A stretch of DNA of 19,927 bases from JAGTJU01 sp038257535 (GCA_038257535.1 JBBSJE010000103.1:1-19927); one strand, 5' to 3'; positions 1 through 8,287 are shown, counted from the first letter of the stretch. Notes: generated from the sequence alone by a model not told the origin. Numbers and translations: made by a program.

Positions 1-1
1 A

Positions 2-277
2 GTTGACGCTGAGGCCCAAGAGCGTTTTCGATTGTTCTTAATCGGATGGTTGGGCGGGCCCCAAACTTACATGGCCACGCATGGCCATCCGCGGCTACGA
101 ATGCGACACGCAACCGTCTCCATCAACGCCCAGATGCGTGACGCGTGGCTACGTTGCATGGACGCCGCCATTCCCCCTGGCAATTTCGCGCCCGACGTGG
201 TGGCACACTTGAAACACGCGTTTGCGCAGATGGCCGACTTCCTTCGCAACGCGCCTGACGCCCCCCCGAAGTCGTAA
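2..277 (+). CDS. Group II truncated haemoglobin, 3' part (5' end outside window)
   Basis: The frame is open from the first bases of the window, so this is the C-terminal ~91 residues of a longer gene. The segment GWLGGPQTYMATHGHPRLRMRH followed by RDAWLRCMDAA closely matches the E-F-G helix region of group II (trHbO-type) truncated haemoglobins. The second His of the HPRLRMRH motif corresponds to the proximal haem ligand F8, and the Trp in RDAWLRCM to the conserved G8 Trp. These are cytoplasmic haem proteins linked to oxygen or NO/peroxide chemistry. The exact role here is unknown because the upstream neighbour is not visible. The TTG at 32 is only an internal codon in my view, because homology continues upstream of it (residues RFRLF precede GWLGG). 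The N-terminal B/E helices and distal-pocket residues cannot be assessed. Confidence 0.88.
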   Translation, partial: VDAEAQERFRLFLIGWLGGPQTYMATHGHPRLRMRHATVSINAQMRDAWLRCMDAAIPPGNFAPDVVAHLKHAFAQMADFLRNAPDAPPKS

Positions 278-461
278 ACCGTTTTGTTGCCGCTGCCGGT
301 GACCCTTGGGGTGCAACTGCCCCCGTTCCACAGCTGTGACCTGGGGCCTGCCCGTGACGGATTGGGCTTGAGCGTGGCTGTCAGGTCGGCTTTCGCAAGC
401 AAATTGGCTGCATTCACCAGTGATCGGTCGACCGGCACGGCGAATGCACAATCAGGGTAGG

Positions 462-478
462 AACCTTTTTACAAGGTT
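462..478. repeat. Short perfect inverted repeat in the leader of the PG-binding gene
   Basis: AACCTT at 462-467 and AAGGTT at 473-478 form a 6-bp stem with a 5-nt loop, about 30 nt upstream of the start codon at 509. It could be a small leader hairpin or a protein-binding site. The short stem could also be chance, so the functional claim is weak. Confidence 0.2.
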
Positions 479-508
479 AATGAAACGATTCGGATGGGGA
501 GGATGAAC

Positions 509-1639
509 ATGAATTTTTCAAAACAAACATCAATGATGGCTGCGTTGTTCTTAAGTCTGGGCGTGGGCGTGCCGGCAATTGCTGCAGGGGCCAAAGCCGG
601 CGGCTCAAGTTCAAGCGGTGCTCTGTCACCCGCACCCAGCGCGCGAGGATCAAACGGTGCGGGGCAACAGCGCTCTGCGGAGAACGCGCAAACTGAAGCT
701 GAACCCACGAAATCAGCCACGGGTGACGAAGTCGACAACACCTTCTCGGTGGGCGACCAGGGCACCGCGGGCCAACACGACAAGACGGGTTACAAGCGCA
801 TGGGCGCTGCCGACAAGCACCAGAAGCACGGCAGCCTAAGCTCCTTGGAACGTGAAACAGTTATGGACCTGCAAACGGCACTGCAGGCTGAAGGCATCTA
901 CCAAGGCAGCATCGACGGCGTTGCCGGCGCCAAGACGAAAAAAGCTTTGCGGCAATATCAGCAAGCCCGTCAGCTCGAGTCCTCGGGACGCTTGGATGAG
1001 GAGACCATGCGCCAATTGGGCATTTCGGGCGCTGGTGATCAGGTGCCCGTTCGCGGCCTTGATGACGCGATGGCTCCCGGCAGCCTGGACGGAATCGACA
1101 ACTCGTCACCCGGTTTGGGTACAGAACCTTACGGCAGCCCCAGCGACACCACCGACTTCGGCACGAGCCCGGGAGCTGGCACTGGCATCGAAGCTGGTCC
1201 AGATAGCACCACAACCCCAGGAGCAGGCACGCAACGCGGGACAGGCACGGGCTCCGGCAGCATGGGCACAGGGCGCTCGGGCACGCCAGGCAGCATGGGC
1301 ACGGGCTCTGACCGCACAGGCACGCCAGGCAGCATGGGCACAGGCTCTGACCGCACAGGCACAAGCCCCGGCAGCACGCCAGGCGGCATGGGCACGGGCT
1401 CTGACAGCATGGGCACGGGCACGCCCGGCAGCATGGGCACGGGCACGGGCACAAGCCCCAGCACCGGAACGCCCGGCGGCACCATGGACCGCGGCACGGG
1501 CACGTCTCCCGGTACGGACATGAACCGGGGAACCGGCACGCGTCGTAGCGGAAGCTCCGATTCTGTGGTGAACCCCGTAGAAGGCGGAAGCGGAAGCTCT
1601 ACCAGCCCCGGTGGCGCCTCAGCCCCCGTTCAGCCGTAA
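509..1639 (+). CDS. Secreted peptidoglycan-binding (PG_binding_1) protein with Gly/Thr/Ser repeat tail
   Basis: I chose the ATG at 509 because GGGGAGG lies 6 nt upstream. ATGs at 494 and 503 are in frame but overlap that ribosome-binding site. The 376-residue product begins with a signal peptide (MNFSKQTSMMAALFLSLGVG, then a small-residue VPAIAA site). A polar linker follows, then at about residues 114-170 a PG_binding_1-like domain (DLQTALQAEGIYQGSIDGVAGAKTKKALRQYQQ). That fold usually anchors enzymes to peptidoglycan, but no catalytic domain is attached. The last ~190 residues are low complexity, dominated by GTG, GTPGSMGTGS and SDRTGT units, and presumably form an extended cell-wall or extracellular tail. 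It is likely monocistronic: a hairpin follows the stop, and the next gene is convergent. The PG-binding call is solid. The role of the tail is unknown. Confidence 0.8.
   Translation: MNFSKQTSMMAALFLSLGVGVPAIAAGAKAGGSSSSGALSPAPSARGSNGAGQQRSAENAQTEAEPTKSATGDEVDNTFSVGDQGTAGQHDKTGYKRMGAADKHQKHGSLSSLERETVMDLQTALQAEGIYQGSIDGVAGAKTKKALRQYQQARQLESSGRLDEETMRQLGISGAGDQVPVRGLDDAMAPGSLDGIDNSSPGLGTEPYGSPSDTTDFGTSPGAGTGIEAGPDSTTTPGAGTQRGTGTGSGSMGTGRSGTPGSMGTGSDRTGTPGSMGTGSDRTGTSPGSTPGGMGTGSDSMGTGTPGSMGTGTGTSPSTGTPGGTMDRGTGTSPGTDMNRGTGTRRSGSSDSVVNPVEGGSGSSTSPGGASAPVQP
1286..1363 (+). repeat. Two 39-bp direct repeats inside the Gly/Thr/Ser tail
   Basis: Two adjacent 39-bp units, at 1286-1324 and 1325-1363, each encode PGSMGTGSDRTGT and differ at two positions by eye. 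Degenerate versions of the GGCAGCATGGGCACGGGC core recur from about 1255 to 1450. This is a coding minisatellite expected to vary in length between strains. Confidence 0.7.
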
Positions 1640-1664
1640 CGAATCGTATGCGGTTAGTACATAT

Positions 1665-1703
1665 AGCGCCGGGGCGAAGCCTTTGGGTTTCGCGGCCGGC
1701 GCT
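1665..1703. terminator. Hairpin between convergent genes, likely bidirectional terminator
   Basis: AGCGCCGG at 1665-1672 pairs with CCGGCGCT at 1696-1703. GCGAA/TTCGC can extend pairing inside the loop. It sits between the plus-strand stop at 1639 and the minus-strand stop at 1711. The downstream T content is modest (TTTCGTTA), so intrinsic termination is an inference. Confidence 0.5.
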
Positions 1704-1710
1704 TTCGTTA

Positions 1711-2625
1711 TCAGAGGGGATTTTCAATTTTGCTTTGTGCCCAAGCGCTAAAGCCCACGCCATCTGCCGACTTGGCGAGCGCCTTTAACTCTGGGAACTT
1801 GCTGCGTGCATAGTCGATGGGCATGGCAAATCCGAGATTCTGCCCGTTGCGAAGCACGAAGGTCATCAGGCCCACCACGTCGCCTTGTTCATTGAAAAGC
1901 GCGCCCCCCGAGTTGCCGGGTTGAATGGGCAAATCAGTTTGGATGTAGCGGTATCCACCAAACCTGCGGCCTACAAACGAAAGCACACCGCGCGTAAGGC
2001 TGAAGTGCATGCTTGCAGGGCTACCAATTGTGAAAACGCTGTCGCCCGGTTGGCATTTGGTGACCGTGCCAAGAGCGGCTACACGCTGCGGCCCCTCTTG
2101 GGGCAGATTCACTTTCAGCAACGCCAGATCAGCAAGCAAATCGCGAGACACGATCTTCGCTTCTCGCCAAGGCAAGCCCGCCACACTAACGCGGACCGGT
2201 TTGCCATCTTCCAAAACGTGATTCACGGTCAGAACCAAGCCATCGTTCGACACCAAAACGCCGGCACCGTAGGACGGTCCCACGCGAATCGCCACCGAGG
2301 TACGCAAAGCGCGGTGCATGGCGGTTTCCGAATCGGCATGGGCGGCTGGTGCTGCGTTGTCCCCACCTTTGCGCTTTGCCGTGGCCGTCGGGCTGGTGGC
2401 CACATCCTCATCGTCGAGGGTGGGCGCCAAAGCATCGGCGGTTGGCGCGAGCATGCGATCGGCCACGCTGCCTGACGTCAGCTGTCGTTGCACATCCAGC
2501 CGCGCTTGCGCAACGGGCGATGTCAAAGCCGCATGCGGCAAAGCAGGAACAAGCCAAGCCGCCAAGCCGAAGCCTGCGGCCAGACAAATCAAATGTGAGG
2601 GGCGCACCGTAAACGTCATCGGCAT
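1711..2625 (-). CDS. Secreted trypsin-like (S1C/DegP-type) serine protease without PDZ
   Basis: The protease domain carries a full catalytic triad: His in VLTVNHVLEDG (about residue 136), Asp in LLADLALLKV (about 166), and Ser in QPGNSGGALF (about 239), numbered from the ATG at 2625. This matches the HtrA/DegP-like S1C family. The chain ends soon after the protease domain, so there is no PDZ domain. The N-terminus (MPMTFTVRPSHLICLAAGFG, then AAWLVPALPHA) looks like a signal peptide or anchor, followed by a ~90-residue Ala/Thr-rich linker, so it should act in the periplasm or outside. The frame continues upstream to a GTG at 2703 (330 aa), but those 26 residues do not fit a signal peptide. I prefer 2625, although neither start has a strong ribosome-binding site. 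It lies downstream of aroA in the same direction, with 160 bp between them. Confidence 0.82.
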   Translation of the reverse strand: MPMTFTVRPSHLICLAAGFGLAAWLVPALPHAALTSPVAQARLDVQRQLTSGSVADRMLAPTADALAPTLDDEDVATSPTATAKRKGGDNAAPAAHADSETAMHRALRTSVAIRVGPSYGAGVLVSNDGLVLTVNHVLEDGKPVRVSVAGLPWREAKIVSRDLLADLALLKVNLPQEGPQRVAALGTVTKCQPGDSVFTIGSPASMHFSLTRGVLSFVGRRFGGYRYIQTDLPIQPGNSGGALFNEQGDVVGLMTFVLRNGQNLGFAMPIDYARSKFPELKALAKSADGVGFSAWAQSKIENPL

Positions 2626-2788
2626 AGTGAAGCTGATCTCAAATGTGCGGTACGCGCGGCAACGTTTCCAATAGGAGATGTCGTCGTAGCGATTTTTTCT
2701 CACCCGCTTCGTTTTCGCTACGTTTTTTCGGTTTCTTTGGCGAAACCCTCGAGATCATTTAGACGGCTTTAGCCGTTACGCGAACGAC

Positions 2789-4060
2789 TCATATTGCTGA
2801 AAACGCCTGTAAATGCTGCCAAAACTGTGGATACGTTTTCGACACGCAGGCGGGATCGCCGATGCGAACCCCTGTAGCTAACGCGCCCAGCACCGCGAAG
2901 CTCATCGCCATGCGGTGATCGCTGTAACATTCAATTTGCGCAGGGGTGAGCGGCTGGGGCTCAATTCGCAACCAATCTTCACCCATCTGCACCCGCTGCC
3001 CCAAACGTTGAAGTTCTTGGGCCGTGGCAAGCAGGCGATCGGTTTCTTTGATACGGATGTTGGCCACGTTGCGAATCGTTGTGACGCCGCTGACCACCGG
3101 CGCAATCGCCGCCAACGTCATGACCGTGTCGGAGATATGATGCATATCAACATCCACGGCACGCAAAGTGCCCTGCCCGCGCACGCGTGTGTGGGTTTGG
3201 CTGCGTTCAACCAAAGCGCCCATCGTCTCAAGCACATCAACGAAGGTGTAATCGCCTTGAAGGGAGTTGGGGCCCAGATTCTGCACCGTGATGTCATGCC
3301 CGCCTGCTGCGGCCAAAGCAAAAGGGTAACTGGCGGCCGACGCATCAGGCTCGATTGCGTAAGCGGTTGGCGAATATGCCATCACCGGATGCACCACAAA
3401 ACCACCGGCTTCGTCATCAACGCGCGCGCCAAAATCGCGCAACATGCGAATGGTCATTTCAACATAGGGGCGACTCACCAAAGTGCCCTGCACGCTCACG
3501 TGCAATGGCTTACCGATCAGACCGCCCATCAACAGCAACGCCGTAAAATATTGGCTGGATTTGTCGCCACGCATGCTCACGACATCACCGGTCACCCGCC
3601 CACCTTCAACGGTCAACGGCGGGCAGCCCGACGCACAGCTGACGGGCACGCCCAATTGGCGAAGGCCCTCCACCAAATCGGCGATGGGTCGCTTGGCCAT
3701 GTGCTCATCGCCCACCAGCGTGGTTTTCCCCGGCACCAGAGCGGCAACCGCCGCCAAGAACCGCACAGTGGTTCCACTGTTGCCTACAAAGATGGGTGCA
3801 CTGGGCGCCACAAGCCGGCTGCGGCCCCCCTGGATCACAACCTCGTCAGGCGTGTCGCCAGCGTCGATGCGGATGCCCATCGCTTCAAGGCCCTGGCGCA
3901 TGTAGCGCGTGTCATCGCTTTGCAAAACCCCCGTGAGCCGCGTGGTGCCTTCGGCCAAAGCCGCCAAGATAAACGCGCGGTTGGTGATGCTTTTCGAGCC
4001 GGGGACGGGCCAAACGAACTGGCGCCCCGGGGGCACAGGCAGAATCTGAAGCGGCGCCAA
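2789..4060 (-). CDS. aroA: 3-phosphoshikimate 1-carboxyvinyltransferase (EPSP synthase)
   Basis: This cytoplasmic enzyme joins shikimate-3-phosphate and phosphoenolpyruvate to give EPSP, the sixth step of the shikimate pathway. The 423-residue length is normal for the family. Visible signatures are VPGSKSITNRA near residues 19-29 (substrate-binding Lys23, Ser24, Arg28), GNSGTTVRFL at 93-102, DEHMAKRPI, GDKSSQYFTALLL, and SDHRMAMSFAVLGA near the C-terminus. The start is TTG at 4060. It is the first possible start after an in-frame TAA at 4064-4066, and GAGG lies 9 nt upstream. It begins only 21 bp after the stop of the upstream TPR-like membrane protein gene, so the two are probably co-transcribed. 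Confidence 0.96.
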   Translation of the reverse strand: MAPLQILPVPPGRQFVWPVPGSKSITNRAFILAALAEGTTRLTGVLQSDDTRYMRQGLEAMGIRIDAGDTPDEVVIQGGRSRLVAPSAPIFVGNSGTTVRFLAAVAALVPGKTTLVGDEHMAKRPIADLVEGLRQLGVPVSCASGCPPLTVEGGRVTGDVVSMRGDKSSQYFTALLLMGGLIGKPLHVSVQGTLVSRPYVEMTIRMLRDFGARVDDEAGGFVVHPVMAYSPTAYAIEPDASAASYPFALAAAGGHDITVQNLGPNSLQGDYTFVDVLETMGALVERSQTHTRVRGQGTLRAVDVDMHHISDTVMTLAAIAPVVSGVTTIRNVANIRIKETDRLLATAQELQRLGQRVQMGEDWLRIEPQPLTPAQIECYSDHRMAMSFAVLGALATGVRIGDPACVSKTYPQFWQHLQAFSAI

Positions 4061-4081
4061 AGCTTAAGGCCTCAAGCACCG

Positions 4082-4825
4082 TTACATGCGCCGCATGCGC
4101 ACGCGACGACCACCCATTTTGTCTGGGGGAGGCATAAACTTCGGTTGCCCCTGAGCCACCATCGCAGGCGTTTCGATGTGAAAGGCATACCACTCAGACC
4201 CGTAGGCGGACATCTTGGGCTTCTTGCCTTTCTCCAAAGCGGCTTGGTGCGCTTTGAGTCGTGCATCAGAGGGCAAAGCCTCAATGCCACGCGCGAGCAC
4301 CGCTGAGGCTTTATTTTTTTCGCCGCGCTTGAATTGGCAGTAAGCGTAGGTGGCCCACAAAAGCCCGTGCTTTTTGTTCTTCTTTACTGCCGTTTCAAAC
4401 ACCGATTCCATTTGCTCGTATTGGTGCTTCTTGAACAATCCAGCGCCCAACATGGCTTTCGCCATCCAAAGCTTTGCAGGCGCCTTTTCCAGATAGGGCC
4501 GCGCGCCGTCAAAGTCGCGTTGAGCGGCGTACTTCAAAACGCCAATTTGGCCATCCATCGACGAGGCCAACCGCGGAAACCACAACCCAAGCGGGCGCAG
4601 GCTCTCGAACACGGCAATGGCTTTGTCGAAACGCTGCGCACCAATGTGCGCTTCCGCTTCTTTGTTCTTGGTTTCAAGGCGCTTCATGACCTTGCGCCCA
4701 ATCAGAACCATCGGAACAATTAGGCCCGCAAGGCCCAAAAACGCACCCGACCAAGGGTCAAACAGGGTGAAGCCTGCGGTGAACGCGGCAGCACCCAAAA
4801 CCAGCGCTATGAGAAAGGTCAACAT
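4082..4825 (-). CDS. Membrane-anchored TPR-like protein of unknown function
   Basis: The 247-residue product starts with two closely spaced hydrophobic segments (about residues 2-20 and 27-44), then a basic RKVMKRLETK stretch. It continues as a helical region with TPR-like features: AEAHIGAQRFDKAIAVFESL, then MLGAGLFKKHQYEQMESVFETAVKKN, then YCQFKRGEKNKASAVLARGIEALPSDARLKAHQAALEKG. The tail is Met/Arg-rich and basic. The likely topology is a membrane hairpin with a cytoplasmic helical-repeat domain used for protein contacts. No catalytic motif is visible. It lies 21 bp upstream of aroA, and a strong hairpin separates it from the cold-shock gene, so it may head the aroA transcript. The start ATG at 4825 follows only a weak ribosome-binding site. 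Confidence 0.75.
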   Translation of the reverse strand: MLTFLIALVLGAAAFTAGFTLFDPWSGAFLGLAGLIVPMVLIGRKVMKRLETKNKEAEAHIGAQRFDKAIAVFESLRPLGLWFPRLASSMDGQIGVLKYAAQRDFDGARPYLEKAPAKLWMAKAMLGAGLFKKHQYEQMESVFETAVKKNKKHGLLWATYAYCQFKRGEKNKASAVLARGIEALPSDARLKAHQAALEKGKKPKMSAYGSEWYAFHIETPAMVAQGQPKFMPPPDKMGGRRVRMRRM

Positions 4826-4907
4826 GAGCCGTGCCTGTGTGTAGCACGAAGCTTAAAGGGGCACCTGGGTATCGGCAGCCTTTGAATGGCCCGGCCAGAA
4901 AAGCGAA

Positions 4908-4932
4908 ACCCGGGGCTCAATACGCCCCGGGT
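4908..4932 (-). terminator. Rho-independent terminator after the cold-shock gene
   Basis: ACCCGGGGC and GCCCCGGGT (4908-4916 and 4924-4932) form a perfect 9-bp stem with a 7-nt loop. Read on the minus strand it lies about 20 nt beyond the cold-shock stop codon and is followed by TTTCGCTTTTC, a U-rich tract. It should insulate csp from the TPR/aroA genes. Confidence 0.75.
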
Positions 4933-4953
4933 ACACGCTGTTATTCAGTTTTT

Positions 4954-5169
4954 TCAGTTTGTGTGCTCAACCCGGCGCACTGCTTTCGCAGAGGGACCGC
5001 GCGGAGCATCATGAAGCTCTAGTTCGACTTCCTGTCCACCCTTCAACGATTTGAACCCATCCGAAAGAATCTCGGAATAGTGCACAAAGATGTCCGGCTG
5101 CCCACCTACTTCAATGAACCCGTAACCTTTAACGTTGCTAAACCACTTTACCCGTCCAACAGTCTTCAT
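4954..5169 (-). CDS. Cold-shock domain protein (CspA family)
   Basis: The 71-residue single-domain protein matches the CspA family in length and motifs. VGRVKWFSNVKGYGFIEVGG contains RNP1 (KGYGFIE), and DIFVHYSEI is RNP2. These aromatic patches bind single-stranded nucleic acid, and the proteins act as RNA chaperones or antiterminators in the cytoplasm. ATG at 5169 is preceded by a strong AGGAGG-type site (5177-5183) at good spacing. The gene has its own terminator at 4908-4932, so it is probably expressed alone. The ~90 bp upstream could hold a structured leader, but I found no clear cold-box sequence. Whether it is cold induced or constitutive cannot be told. Confidence 0.95.
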   Translation of the reverse strand: MKTVGRVKWFSNVKGYGFIEVGGQPDIFVHYSEILSDGFKSLKGGQEVELELHDAPRGPSAKAVRRVEHTN

Positions 5170-5628
5170 CGGTGAATCCTCCTAATGATTCGCAGCTTCC
5201 TTAAGCAGAAACCGGGCCAACTTCAGGAACATTCCACGTCCCAATAAAATCAGGTGTTTAGGTTCTGAGGACATGGCCATTGGTGCCACTGGTACACAGT
5301 TAGTCCCGGGGGTGGATACAGATTGGCCTACGGGGCCTCATGCCAGGGCACACTGTGGTGCCCCTATGTGGCGCAAAGGCCACAGGAGGGTGCGCCCCGA
5401 ACCCAAAACCAGGCTAAAGTCGTGCTCCCATGAAGCAGCGCAGAACTTTATCTGCCTTGCCCCCCCCCAGCAGGCACGCCTTTGCAAGCCAGCACCCTGG
5501 CAGCATATGCCCGCCTTTGCGGGCAACGCCTCTGGGTGGTTGGCAGCGTTGAAAACGGTGCTGTCGCCTTGATGCCTGTGGCGCGGTCAGCGGGATCTTG
5601 GCCAGTGGGGTTGCGCCCGCGGCGGTGG
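5170..5628. other. Non-coding stretch upstream of csp
   Basis: I see no supportable gene here. The short open frames in it have no recognisable motifs and no ribosome-binding sites. The first ~90 bp must contain the csp promoter and leader on the minus strand, but I could not assign -35/-10 boxes with confidence. A run of nine C residues lies at about 5460-5468. Confidence 0.5.
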
Positions 5629-5808
5629 ATCGACAAAGTCACCTTGCAGGCCATAGAGGCCTACATTCATCCCAATTATTGCACGCACGACGGGGTGATT
5701 CCCCGCACGAAGTTGCCTGAGGTCTTGGCCGAGATCGCCAACGTGTTTCATACGGGCGATGGAAATTTGCATACTGTGGTTGTGACGACGAACGCGAACC
5801 TGGCGTGA
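5629..5808 (+). pseudogene. Relic of a GlcD-type FAD-linked oxidase, C-terminal part
   Basis: The frame reads IDKVTLQAIEAYIHPNYCTHDGVIPRTKLPEVLAEI and then, without a gap, NVFHTGDGNLHTVVV. Both blocks are signatures of the C-terminal domain of glycolate oxidase subunit GlcD and related FAD-linked oxidases: the xDGVIPRTKLPEVL stretch, and NVFHAGDGNLHP with its conserved His. In intact family members the blocks are separated by roughly ten or more residues, so an internal deletion is likely here. No FAD-binding domain is found upstream, and the C-terminal GEHGxG motif is missing. A stop follows shortly after (TGA at 5806-5808). This is a decayed fragment. What the parent gene did in this organism is unknown. 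Confidence 0.6.
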
Positions 5809-5934
5809 TCGCCAACAGCGGCGCCGCTATGGTGGCCACGGGGAATCGGGGATGTTTAATGCAAATCGGAAACGGCGGGCGATCGGCGAAATTGCTGGCG
5901 AAGGCCCATCGGGCCGAAGCTGCGGGAAACGCGG

Positions 5935-8193
5935 GTGCCTAATTCGGCCACAATGCTCTGTGACGTCCGCCAAATTTCGTCTAGCCTCAGGCTCGTGGGA
6001 GTGATGCTGGGGCTGCACGATCCGTCTTTGCCGCAAACGGCGGGCATGGCCAGTGCTGCTGATCTGGCTGAGCTGCGCGCCGAATTGGTGAAACTGGTTT
6101 ACGCCAGTTTGCCCACAGCCTTGTTGGCGTCGGCCTTAAACGTTGTGGTGATCGCGTTGACGGCTTGGGGGCACGTGCCTTCGCTGTCCATAACCATATG
6201 GGCGGCGCTGTCGCTTGTCGTCTCCGCATGCCGAGCGGGCCTGCGCGCCCTATACAACAAAGCGGCGGCGCGCGAGGGCAAAGAGGGGGCGCCTGCACAG
6301 CCTTGGCATCGCCGGTTCGTGATAGGCGCATGGGCTTCGGCCGGTATGTGGGCGCTTTCGCCGGTGCTGGTGTTCTCAACGGATAGCGTGCCGCACCAGA
6401 TCTTCTTGGCGTTTGTGCTTTCGGGCGTGGCGGCGGGATCAACCAACACGCTTAGCCCGTTGCGAGCGGCTTTGATTCCCTTCTGCGTGGCTCTCACGGT
6501 GCCTTTGGCCGTGCGTTTTTTGGCGACGGGAACGCTTATGGGCACCGCGATTGCCCTTGTCAGCGCAGCCTTCTTGGCGTTCAGCGTTTCGAGCGGCCTC
6601 AAAAATCATAACGTTCTGGTTGAATCGTTAACCTTGCGCATTCGTTTGGCGCGTTCGGAACAGCTTCTGAAAGAAACGGGGCGACTTGCCGAGGTGGGAG
6701 GGTGGGAACTTGATCTCATCACGGGAGCGCTCAAATGGTCAGAGGAGGTGTACCGCATCCATGAGCTGCCTCAGGACCAGCAGCCGCAGGTACAAGATGC
6801 CTTGGCGTTTTACCCGCCTGAAGATCGCGAAAAAGTCAAAGCGGCATTGGAATTGTGTGAGAAAACCGGCACCGCTTGGGATCTACAAACGGAGTTGGTG
6901 ACGGCCACGGGACGAAAAATTTGGGTACGTTCGCTGGGCCAAGCTCAGTACCTTCGAGGTCGTGTCATTCGTTTGGTGGGTTCATTCCAGAACATCACCC
7001 GCATCAAAATGGCAGAGGCGGAGTTGATCGCCGCCAAAGAACAAGCCGAGGCGGCAACGCAAGCCAAAAGCCGCTTTCTTGCAACCATGAGCCATGAGAT
7101 TCGTACACCGATGAACGGCGTTTTGGGTTTGTCGAAGCTGCTACTGGAAACGAAGCTAGACGAAGACCAACGCAAGCTGCTTGAAAGCGTGCACGAATCT
7201 GGTGAAACACTGCTGACAGTGATTAACGATGTTTTGGACTTATCGCGCATAGAGGCGGGGCGCTTGCAGATCACAAAGCAGCCTTTCAACTTGCGTGAGG
7301 TGATCACGGCGGTGATCCGATTGATGCAGCCCGAGGCCACGCGCAAGCGCATCGAGCTGAAGGCCGATTTCAGCCCAGAATTGCCAACTGAGCTTGAGGG
7401 CGATGCAACCCGCATCCGCCAGATCGTTTTGAACCTGGTTGGCAACGCGGTAAAATTCACAGATACGGGATACGTTCACGTTCAAGTACTTGCGAAGCTA
7501 GAAAGCAGCAAACCCGCACAGGTGCAGATCCGCGTGCGCGACACCGGCCCTGGCATTGCGCCCGAGCTTAGGGACAAGCTGTTTCATCCTTTCACCCAAG
7601 CCGACACCAGCGCGGCCCGTGTGCATGGTGGCTCAGGACTTGGATTGGCCATTTGCCGTCACTTGGTAGAGCTGATGGCGGGCAGCATCGAGATCGATCC
7701 GCCGCAAGGCAAAGGCACCTGCTTTGTAGTTAGGCTTCCGTTGCCGGTGGTGGCGCAAACCGCCGCCGCCCAGCGGAACCTCACGCCCTTCCCTGCTGTT
7801 GCGGAACAACGTTGGACGCAGCCTCCGTACGTGTTGGTGGTTGAAGACAACGAGATCAACCAGGTGGTGGCACAACGCCTACTCGAAAAGCTGGGCTGCA
7901 AAGTCGACGTGGCAGCCGATGGCTTAGAGGCGCTTTATACGTGGCGAGCCAACACCTACGATCTAATTTTCATGGATTGCCAAATGCCGGGCATGGACGG
8001 CTACGAAGTGACACGCGCGATTCGCAGCGAACCTGCCGGATCGAAAATTCCCATCGTGGCGCTGACAGCAAATGCCTTTCAGGAAGACATAGACCGCTGC
8101 TTGGCGGCCGGAATGACGGATCACATTGCAAAGCCGGTGTCGGCCGCAGGGCTGCTGGAGGTGCTGGAGCGGTACTTGGGCGGGCAGCACTGA
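5935..8193 (+). CDS. Membrane hybrid sensor histidine kinase (PAS-HisKA-HATPase-REC)
   Basis: Residue numbers count from the GTG at 5935. About residues 55-225 hold several hydrophobic segments, a membrane input module. A PAS-like region follows (GRLAEVGGWELDLITGALKWSEEVYRI to VGSFQNITRIK, about 245-360). HisKA has FLATMSHEIRTPMNGVLG with the phospho-acceptor His at 387. The HATPase has an N-box Asn at 504 (NLVGNAVKFT), DTGPGI at 536, and GGSGLGLAI. The C-terminal receiver has VLVVEDNEINQ and the phospho-acceptor Asp at 681 (FMDCQMPGMDGYE). This is a complete hybrid kinase expected to pass phosphate through its own REC domain to an Hpt partner, which is not in this window. The ligand is unknown. 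The start is uncertain: GTG 6001, ATG 6004 and ATG 6046 are alternatives. The transpeptidase frame begins 22 bp after its stop. Confidence 0.93.
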   Translation: MPNSATMLCDVRQISSSLRLVGVMLGLHDPSLPQTAGMASAADLAELRAELVKLVYASLPTALLASALNVVVIALTAWGHVPSLSITIWAALSLVVSACRAGLRALYNKAAAREGKEGAPAQPWHRRFVIGAWASAGMWALSPVLVFSTDSVPHQIFLAFVLSGVAAGSTNTLSPLRAALIPFCVALTVPLAVRFLATGTLMGTAIALVSAAFLAFSVSSGLKNHNVLVESLTLRIRLARSEQLLKETGRLAEVGGWELDLITGALKWSEEVYRIHELPQDQQPQVQDALAFYPPEDREKVKAALELCEKTGTAWDLQTELVTATGRKIWVRSLGQAQYLRGRVIRLVGSFQNITRIKMAEAELIAAKEQAEAATQAKSRFLATMSHEIRTPMNGVLGLSKLLLETKLDEDQRKLLESVHESGETLLTVINDVLDLSRIEAGRLQITKQPFNLREVITAVIRLMQPEATRKRIELKADFSPELPTELEGDATRIRQIVLNLVGNAVKFTDTGYVHVQVLAKLESSKPAQVQIRVRDTGPGIAPELRDKLFHPFTQADTSAARVHGGSGLGLAICRHLVELMAGSIEIDPPQGKGTCFVVRLPLPVVAQTAAAQRNLTPFPAVAEQRWTQPPYVLVVEDNEINQVVAQRLLEKLGCKVDVAADGLEALYTWRANTYDLIFMDCQMPGMDGYEVTRAIRSEPAGSKIPIVALTANAFQEDIDRCLAAGMTDHIAKPVSAAGLLEVLERYLGGQH

Positions 8194-8215
8194 GGGTGAG
8201 GGGCAAGGCCCCGCC

Positions 8216-8287
8216 ATGAGCCTAGAATTGAAGCGCGAGGACATTGCCTATGTAACGAGGACAGACTATGTTTCGGGGGGACAATGA
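8216..8287 (+). pseudogene. Probable displaced 5' end of the L,D-transpeptidase gene
   Basis: ATG 8216 opens a 23-codon frame that reads LKREDIAYVTRTDYVSGG and then hits TGA, overlapping the ATG at 8284. The break coincides with a run of six G at 8275-8280. One more G would join this segment directly to the SRLVLIEQYEAMGG start of the next frame. I therefore read it as the true N-terminus of the transpeptidase, separated by a one-base loss or a sequencing error. It could instead be a short leader ORF translationally coupled by ATGA. Confidence 0.4.

Noticed and set aside
67..438. Open frame of 123 codons on the minus strand over the globin end
   Set aside because: It lies antisense to a well-supported globin gene, has no ribosome-binding site, and shows no domain. 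It is a shadow frame.
861..1454. Cys/Pro-rich minus-strand frame over the repeat tail
   Set aside because: It is the antisense of the Gly/Thr/Ser repeats. The CPCP pattern comes from the repeated GGGCAC bases, not from a protein.
2730..2747. GGTTTC/GAAACC inverted repeat between aroA and the protease gene
   Set aside because: It has only a 6-bp AT-leaning stem, followed on the minus strand by A residues rather than T, so it does not fit a terminator.
2915..4306. Long plus-strand frame of 463 codons
   Set aside because: It lies antisense to aroA and the TPR-like gene, both of which have clear motifs. High-GC coding strands often leave long antisense frames.
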